Shown here in pieces: positions 58,603 through 64,000 of a DNA stretch of 64,000 bases. Within the stretch, counting starts at the first letter, position 1; every line of letters begins with the position of its first letter. The DNA is from Terripilifer ovatus (GTDB lineage Bacteria; Pseudomonadota; Alphaproteobacteria; Rhizobiales; Beijerinckiaceae), in the NCBI GenBank assembly GCA_029222685.1, contig JARHVB010000002.1:124001-188000 (forward strand), read 5' to 3'. The notes beneath the pieces were generated by a model that had not been told where the DNA came from, searched no databases, and was given only the letters and a program-made list of their open reading frames with translations. The position numbers and the translations under genes were made by a program.

Positions 58603-61600
58603 TCTCCGGCCTCGTGGGAGCGTGGTTTCAGCTCGCCGGCGCGGGCTTCGGCCAGGGCCGCCTCCGTGCTGAGCTTGCGCCCCCCGCCGAGGCGAAGCCG
58701 GATGCGCTCGACGGCGAGATAGATGACCGGTGTCGTATAGAGCGTCAGCAACTGGCTCAGCAGCAGCCCGCCGATGATCGTCACGCCGAGCGGAATGCGC
58801 AGCTCACTGCCGGTGCCGGTGCCGAAGGCGAGCGGAACCGCGCCCAGCAAAGCCGCGAGCGTCGTCATCATGATCGGGCGGAAGCGCAGATGGCAGGCGC
58901 GCACGATGGCGTCGAAGGGCGAAAGATTGTCGTTGCGTTCGGCGGCGATCGCAAAGTCGATCATCATGATCGCGTTCTTCTTGACGATGCCCATGAGCAG
59001 GATGATGCCGATCAGCGCGATGATCGACAGGTCCTGTCCCGTTAGTTGCAGCGCGAGCAGGCCGCCGACGCCGGCGGACGGCAGGGTGGTGAGAATGGTG
59101 AACGGATGGGCGAGGCTCTCATAGAGGACGCCGAGAACGATGTAGATGGAGACGACGGCAGCGAGAATGAGCCAGGGCTGGTTCCTGAGCGAGCTCTGGA
59201 ATTCGGATGCGTCGGCGTGGAAATTCGCCGAGATATTTCCCGGCATGCCGATACGGCGTTGCGCGCCGGAGATGGCGGTCACGGCGTCGCCGAGCGAGGT
59301 GCCCGGCCGCAGATTGAAGCTGATGGTGATGGCCGGGAATTGGTCCTGGTGGGCCACGACGAGCGGCGCCGTGGTGCGCACGAGACGGGTGAAACTGTCG
59401 AGCGGCACCTGCACGCCGCCGGTCCCCGACACATAGAGCTTGGACAGGGAAGACGGATCGTCCTGGTAGATGGGCGCCGCTTCGAGGATGACCCGATACT
59501 GATTGGTCTGGCTGTAGATCGTCGAAATCTGGCGCTGGCCATAGGCGCTGTTCAAGGTGTCGGCGATGGACTGGATCGAAATGCCAAGGCGGCCGGCCTT
59601 TTCCCGGTCGATGTCGACGAAGGCGCGCAAGCCGCCCTCCTGGCTTTCGTTGGCAACATTGCGGAGAATCGGCTCCTTCTGCATCTCTTCGAGCAGCCGG
59701 TTGCTCCATTGGGTGACTTCGTCCGGGTCCGCGCCCGATAGCGTGTATTGATATTGCGACCGGCTGTTGCGCGTCGAGATCAGAATGTCTTGTACAGGCT
59801 CGAGATAGAGGTTCGCGCCGGGGATGGCGGCGGCCGTTGCGCGCAGGCGGTCGGCTATCTGCGTCGCCGTCGCCGTGCGTTGCTCGCGCGGGCGCAGGAC
59901 GATCGTCAGGCGGCCGGTGTTGGCCGTGGCGTTGAGCGGCCCGATGCCGAGAACCGACACCACGCTAGCGACGTCGCCGTCTTCGCGCAGCCGCCGCACG
60001 ACCTGTTCCTGGAGATCGGTTATTTCCCGGAACGAGACGTCGGGGGATGCTTCCAGCACGGCGCTTATGAGGCCGGTATCCTGGTCGGGCAGGAAGCCCT
60101 TCGGACTGACGATATAGAGATGGACCGTCAGCGCCAGGGTCGCAAGCGTCAGCAGGATCATCAGGCCCTGGCGCTTCAGCGCCCACTCCAGCGACGTCTC
60201 ATAGGCGCTTGCCATCCGCTCGATCGGATATTCGGCGAAGCGCGCCAGCAGGTTCTCGCGTTTTCTCTCGCCTTCGCCAATACCGGCGGCGAGAAGTTTT
60301 GCCGACAGCATCGGCGTCACGGTGAGCGAGATGATGGCGGAGACGACGACGGCGATGGTCAATGTCAGCGCGAATTCGCGGAACATGCGTCCGACGAGAC
60401 CGGTCATGAAGAGCAATGGAATAAAGACGGCGACTAGCGAGAATGTCAGCGAGACGACGGTGAAGCCGATCTCGCGCGCGCCGTCGAGGGCGGCGTCGAG
60501 CCTGTTCTTGCCCTTCTCCAGATTGCGCACGATATTTTCGATCATGACGATGGCGTCGTCGACGACAAAGCCGGTTCCGACCGTCAGCGCCATCAGCGAC
60601 AGATTGTCCAGGCTGAAGCCCGCCAGATAGACGATGGCGAAGGTGGCGATGATGGACAGCGGCAGGGTGATCGCCGCCACGATGGTGGCGCGCAGCGAGC
60701 GCAGGAATAACAGAACCACCAGGACGACGAGGATGACGCTGAGAACGAGCGTGAATTCGACTTCGTCGACGGAGGCGCGGATCGTGTGGGTGCGATCCTG
60801 AACGACTTCGAGCTTGATGTTCGCCGGGATGAGACGTTGCAGGCGCGGCAATTCCTGGCGGATTCGGTCGGCGGTCTGGATGATATTTGCGCCAGGCTGT
60901 TTCTGCACGTCGAGAATGACCGCCTGCTGGCCGTCGTACCAGCCGCCGACACGGACGTTCTCGAGACCGTCGGCCACTTCGGCGACGTCGCGCAGCATGA
61001 CGGATACATTGTTGCGCGAGGCAATGACGATATTGCGATAGGCCTCCGCCAGCGCGATCTGATCATTGGCCGAAATGATCCACGACTGGTGCGTGCCGTC
61101 CAAAGTGCCCTTGGAACCAGCGACATTGGAGCCGACGATGGCCAGACGCAGATCGTCGATGCCGATCTTGTAGGAGGCGAGGCGCGCAAGGTCGGCGCGG
61201 ATGCGCACCGCAGGACGAATGCCGCCCTGGATGGTGACATGGCCGACACCGGTGATCTCGGACAGGCGCGGCGAGATCAAGGTATCAGCGAGGTCGCTCA
61301 TGGCGCGCAGTTCCGAACTGTCGGAAATCAGAGCGATGGAGACGATCGGCGCGTCCGCGGGGTTCACCTTCGAATAGGTCGGCGGATAGGGCAGGGTCTT
61401 CGGCAACAGCGCGGACGAGGCGGAGATCGCCGATTGCACGTCCTGCGAGGCGGCATCGATGTCGCGATCGAGATCGAATTGCAGGGTGATCTGGCTGAGG
61501 CCGAACGAGGACTGCGACGACATCGAGACGAGCGAGGGAATCTGGCCGAGCAGGCGTTCCAGCGGCGCGGTGACGGTCGAGGCCATCGTCTCGGGATTGG

Positions 61601-61760
61601 CTCCGGGCAATTGCGTCTTGACGAGAATGGTCGGGAAGTCGACCTGCGGCAGGGACGAAACCGGCAGGCGTAAATAGCCGAGGATCCCGCACAGCAGGAT
61701 CGCCACTGCCATCAGACCGGTTGCGATGGGCCGCAGGATGAAGGGCGAGGAGATATTCAT
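58599..61760 (-). CDS. RND-family inner-membrane efflux pump (first pump)
   Basis: 1053 aa; ATG at 61760. All RND features are present: N-terminal cytoplasmic MNISSPFILRPIATGLMAVA, TM4 relay TVGTGFVVDDAIVMIEN, TM10 LMGIVKKNAIMMIDFA, and the large porter loops between TM1-2 and TM7-8. The sequence LPQVDFPTILVKTQLPGANPETMAS belongs to the MdtB-type group. It acts with the adaptor (61782-63023) and an outer membrane channel gene at the window end. It starts 21 bp after the adaptor stop and overlaps the second pump gene by 4 bp. Confidence 0.94.
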   Translation of the reverse strand: MNISSPFILRPIATGLMAVAILLCGILGYLRLPVSSLPQVDFPTILVKTQLPGANPETMASTVTAPLERLLGQIPSLVSMSSQSSFGLSQITLQFDLDRDIDAASQDVQSAISASSALLPKTLPYPPTYSKVNPADAPIVSIALISDSSELRAMSDLADTLISPRLSEITGVGHVTIQGGIRPAVRIRADLARLASYKIGIDDLRLAIVGSNVAGSKGTLDGTHQSWIISANDQIALAEAYRNIVIASRNNVSVMLRDVAEVADGLENVRVGGWYDGQQAVILDVQKQPGANIIQTADRIRQELPRLQRLIPANIKLEVVQDRTHTIRASVDEVEFTLVLSVILVVLVVLLFLRSLRATIVAAITLPLSIIATFAIVYLAGFSLDNLSLMALTVGTGFVVDDAIVMIENIVRNLEKGKNRLDAALDGAREIGFTVVSLTFSLVAVFIPLLFMTGLVGRMFREFALTLTIAVVVSAIISLTVTPMLSAKLLAAGIGEGERKRENLLARFAEYPIERMASAYETSLEWALKRQGLMILLTLATLALTVHLYIVSPKGFLPDQDTGLISAVLEASPDVSFREITDLQEQVVRRLREDGDVASVVSVLGIGPLNATANTGRLTIVLRPREQRTATATQIADRLRATAAAIPGANLYLEPVQDILISTRNSRSQYQYTLSGADPDEVTQWSNRLLEEMQKEPILRNVANESQEGGLRAFVDIDREKAGRLGISIQSIADTLNSAYGQRQISTIYSQTNQYRVILEAAPIYQDDPSSLSKLYVSGTGGVQVPLDSFTRLVRTTAPLVVAHQDQFPAITISFNLRPGTSLGDAVTAISGAQRRIGMPGNISANFHADASEFQSSLRNQPWLILAAVVSIYIVLGVLYESLAHPFTILTTLPSAGVGGLLALQLTGQDLSIIALIGIILLMGIVKKNAIMMIDFAIAAERNDNLSPFDAIVRACHLRFRPIMMTTLAALLGAVPLAFGTGTGSELRIPLGVTIIGGLLLSQLLTLYTTPVIYLAVERIRLRLGGGRKLSTEAALAEARAGELKPRSHEAGE

Positions 61761-61781
61761 GCCGCCGCTTCGCTCATATTG

Positions 61782-63023
61782 TCATCCCCGGCGACCGGGG
61801 CCGCCGCCACGTCGCCGCTGCGGCACCTCTTCGGCGGCGGGGGCAGGTTTCACCTCGTCGTCCATGGTGGGGTTGACCTTCGCCTGATCGGTCAGGCGCC
61901 CGAAACCGGTGATGACGACCCGTGCACCGGCGCTGACGCCGCTGTCGATGACGGCCGTCTTCTCGTCCTGCCGGCCGACGGTCACGTCGGTCAGTTTGAC
62001 GGTGTTGTCGTCACGCAGAACATAGACATAGGCGCCGCGCGGCCCGCGCTGGACGGCGGCAGGCGGCACGACGGTCGCGTTGTGAAGGACATCGATATAG
62101 GCGCGCACGTTGACGAACTGGCCGGGCCAAAGCCGCAGTTCGGGGTTGGCGAACTGCGCCTTGATGCGCACCGTGCCGGTGGTCTGGTCGACCTGGTTGT
62201 CGACGACCTCGACCGCGCCGGTTTCGATCAGTGTCGTATTGTCGGCATCAAGCGCCTGCACGGTGATCTTGGCGCGCGCCTGCGAGGCGTTGAGCGCGCG
62301 CAGCCGCTGTTGCGGCAGATTGAAGATCACGTTCAGCGGCCGCACCTGGGTGATGGTGACGATGCCGGTCTGGGACGAGGATTGAACGAGATTGCCGAGA
62401 TCGACGAGGCGGATGCCGGTGCGCCCGTCGATGGGCGCGCGAATGGTCGTATAGTCGAGGGTGACCTTGGCGCTGTCGATCAGCGCCTGGTCGACGCGGA
62501 CCTGGGCTTCGAGCTGGGCGACGGTGGAACGCTGCGTATCGGCCTGCTGCTTCGAGCCGAAATTGGTTTGCGCCAGCCTGACGTAACGCTCAAGATCGAG
62601 GCGGGCGTTCTGCAGCGTCGCTTCGTCCTGCGCCTTCTTCGCCACGGACTGGTCGTATTGTGCCTGATAGGTGCGCGGATCGATGCGGGCGATCACGTCG
62701 CCTGCTTTGACATCCTGGCCTTCGCGAAAGGTCATTTCAACGATGGTGCCGTCGACCTGCGGGCGCACGGTCACGGTATTGAGCGCCTGCACGGTGCCGA
62801 CCGCATCGGCGGTCACCTGGACATCCTGGCTGCGCACGCGCGAAACGATGACGGGGATCGGCGGCTGGCCGCCGCGCCCGCCAGGGCCGCCGTTTGCCTC
62901 GGTCTCGGCGCGCTGCGGCAGATAGGCTCCGCCGACGCCGGCGGGCAATGTGATCCAGCGCGCATAATGCGCGTAGACAAGGCCGGCGACGACGAGCGCC
63001 GCCAGAAACAGAAACTTCTTCAT
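61782..63023 (-). CDS. RND efflux periplasmic adaptor (membrane fusion protein)
   Basis: 413 aa; ATG at 63023 overlaps the outer-membrane gene's stop. Single N-terminal anchor (KKFLFLAALVVAGLVYAHYA). The lipoyl-like half motif VRPQVDGTIVEMTFREGQDVKAGDVIARIDP, the hairpin coiled coil (about 115-190) and the beta-barrel/MP domains follow. It links the inner-membrane pumps to the outer-membrane channel. A Gly/Arg-rich tail (PQRRRGGGPGRRG) ends it. A short palindrome CCCCGG/CCGGGG lies in its last codons. Confidence 0.93.
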   Translation of the reverse strand: MKKFLFLAALVVAGLVYAHYARWITLPAGVGGAYLPQRAETEANGGPGGRGGQPPIPVIVSRVRSQDVQVTADAVGTVQALNTVTVRPQVDGTIVEMTFREGQDVKAGDVIARIDPRTYQAQYDQSVAKKAQDEATLQNARLDLERYVRLAQTNFGSKQQADTQRSTVAQLEAQVRVDQALIDSAKVTLDYTTIRAPIDGRTGIRLVDLGNLVQSSSQTGIVTITQVRPLNVIFNLPQQRLRALNASQARAKITVQALDADNTTLIETGAVEVVDNQVDQTTGTVRIKAQFANPELRLWPGQFVNVRAYIDVLHNATVVPPAAVQRGPRGAYVYVLRDDNTVKLTDVTVGRQDEKTAVIDSGVSAGARVVITGFGRLTDQAKVNPTMDDEVKPAPAAEEVPQRRRGGGPGRRG

Positions 63024-64000
63024 GGCCGCTCCTGTACGGCCGTTGCGGGTACGACGGTCGAACCGACAGGTATCGTCGAGGCCGTCGTCGCGCGTCCTTC
63101 ATAGATCATCGGATCGCTATACTCACGGGTAAAGCCACCACCCAGCGCCTGATAGAGGCTGACGATCGCAAGCAGCCGTTGATAGCGCACGAGGGTCAGC
63201 GCATCCTGGGCGGAAAACAGTGTCGTTTGTGTGTTGAGCAGGGTCACGACATCGATGATGCCTTCGCGCAGGCGCTGCTCGGTAATCTGGTAGGCGCGCC
63301 TTGCGGTTTCCACGGCGACGGCCTGCGCCCGCTCCTGTTCCGCATATTTGCGAACGCCGATCAGCGCATTTTCGACATCGGACAAGGCTGTGACGATCGA
63401 CTTGCGGTAGTCGGCAAGGAGTTCGTTGCGGCTGCCGCGCACGGCGTCGAGCTGGCCCTGCAGATTACCGCCGTCGAAAATCGGCTGGGTCACGCTTGCA
63501 GCCGCCGAAAGCGCGATGGCGTCGGCGCGCAACAGATTGCGCAGGGCGATACTGGAAAGACCGCCGCTGCCGGTCAAAGCGATGCTGGGAAAGAAGGCGG
63601 CGCGGGCGGCGGCGATATTCGCCTCCGCTGCCGCCAGGCGGGCTTCATTGCTGGCGATATCCGGGCGGCGCAACAGCAATTGTCCCGGCAGGCCGGGTCG
63701 TACGGTGGGCAAGGCCAGGCTGCGCAGCCGGCCGCCCTTGATCGTGATGCTTTCGGGCGTCCGGCCGACCAGCACCGCGACAAGATTTTTCTGCTGCAGC
63801 ATCTGCCGTTCGAGGATGGGTATGTTGACGCGCAGATTGGCGATCACGGTTTCCTGCTGGGCGACATCGAGCGCGGTGGCGGTTCCGACCTCGACCCGGC
63901 CGCGAATGGCGCCGAGCACGTTTTCGGCGGCGCGGATGTTTTCGCGGGCAATCTGGAGACGGTCCTGAGCGACCAGCACCTGGAAGTAGGTATTGGCGAG
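63020..64000 (-). CDS. Outer-membrane efflux channel (TolC/NodT family), 5' end outside window
   Basis: 326 residues of the C-terminal portion are present; the reading frame stays open to the window edge with LANTYFQVLVAQDRLQ, typical of the NodT-type TolC lipoproteins. ENVLGAIRGRVEVGTATALDV and RRPDIASNEARLAAAEANIAAARAAFFPSIALTGSGG are family blocks (the RRPDI motif is characteristic). It forms the exit duct of the pump encoded downstream. First visible gene of the four-gene operon. Confidence 0.92.
   Translation of the reverse strand, partial: LANTYFQVLVAQDRLQIARENIRAAENVLGAIRGRVEVGTATALDVAQQETVIANLRVNIPILERQMLQQKNLVAVLVGRTPESITIKGGRLRSLALPTVRPGLPGQLLLRRPDIASNEARLAAAEANIAAARAAFFPSIALTGSGGLSSIALRNLLRADAIALSAAASVTQPIFDGGNLQGQLDAVRGSRNELLADYRKSIVTALSDVENALIGVRKYAEQERAQAVAVETARRAYQITEQRLREGIIDVVTLLNTQTTLFSAQDALTLVRYQRLLAIVSLYQALGGGFTREYSDPMIYEGRATTASTIPVGSTVVPATAVQERP

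Noticed and set aside
61782..61800. Hairpin CCCCGG/CCGGGG as a terminator after the adaptor gene
   Set aside because: It lies within the adaptor's last codons and the first pump gene starts 21 bp after the stop in a clear operon; more likely a chance GC palindrome.

Overview
This 64 kb window reads as a chromosome segment of a high-GC alphaproteobacterium, most likely of the order Hyphomicrobiales (Rhizobiales). The basis is the ornithine decarboxylase / acetyltransferase / homospermidine synthase trio (homospermidine is a typical polyamine of this group), a Tat-exported YkuD L,D-transpeptidase, several orphan Bug/TctC binding proteins, a NodT-type efflux outer membrane protein, and intergenic repeats of a kind common in rhizobial genomes. 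The taxonomic placement is inference. I saw no transposase, integrase, phage gene, CRISPR array or rRNA.

Layout. 1-8457 (minus strand): a two-domain protease-inhibitor-like secreted protein, a 2-hydroxyacid dehydrogenase, two tandem paralogous Bug solute-binding proteins, a complete NMT1/THI5-type ABC importer (permease, ATPase, binding protein), and a periplasmic glucan biosynthesis protein. 8458-12536 (plus): a 650 bp leader region, then ornithine decarboxylase, GNAT acetyltransferase and homospermidine synthase, with large hairpins between the genes. 12566-22006: a methyltransferase divergent from a LysR regulator, an unknown membrane protein, and the glutamate synthase genes gltB-gltD. 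22574-30428: an MscS channel, a small catabolic operon (FAH-family hydrolase, amidohydrolase, Bug protein) divergent from its LysR regulator, threonine aldolase, a proline-rich secreted protein and an L,D-transpeptidase. 30452-36181: cyclopropane fatty acid synthase, an MFS and an EamA transporter, and leuA preceded by a leucine-rich leader peptide that looks like a classical attenuator. 36348-39287: tRNA-Lys(CTT) followed by a Bug / RraA-type aldolase / DapA-type aldolase cassette. 39463-55357: an exopolysaccharide locus (ligase/polymerase-like membrane protein, Wzc-like co-polymerase, two family-4 glycosyltransferases, a flippase, a WecG/TagA transferase, a methyltransferase, a CapK/PaaK-like adenylate-forming protein, AsnB, heparinase II/III and a Tat-exported GH5 enzyme). 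55498-64000 (minus): a tripartite RND efflux operon with two different inner-membrane pumps; its outer membrane gene runs off the window end.

How the parts relate. The window mixes core nitrogen metabolism (gltBD, leuA, polyamines) with catabolic cassettes that each pair a periplasmic binding protein with one or two small-molecule enzymes. Four TctC-type binding proteins are present, but no TctA or TctB membrane subunit. The exopolysaccharide locus is the largest accessory block. AsnB plus a heparinase-type lyase suggest a uronic-acid-containing, possibly amidated, polymer (inference). The most unusual points are: a Bug gene that appears to have taken its start region from the neighbouring dehydrogenase by duplication; the leuA leader preceded by five 13-bp direct repeats; a Wzc-like protein with a degenerate kinase domain and no C-terminal tyrosines, whose 3' end overlaps the convergent polymerase gene by 132 bp; repeated TGTGCCA boxes at the exopolysaccharide divergent promoter; and a three-copy, roughly 100 bp inverted-repeat element.
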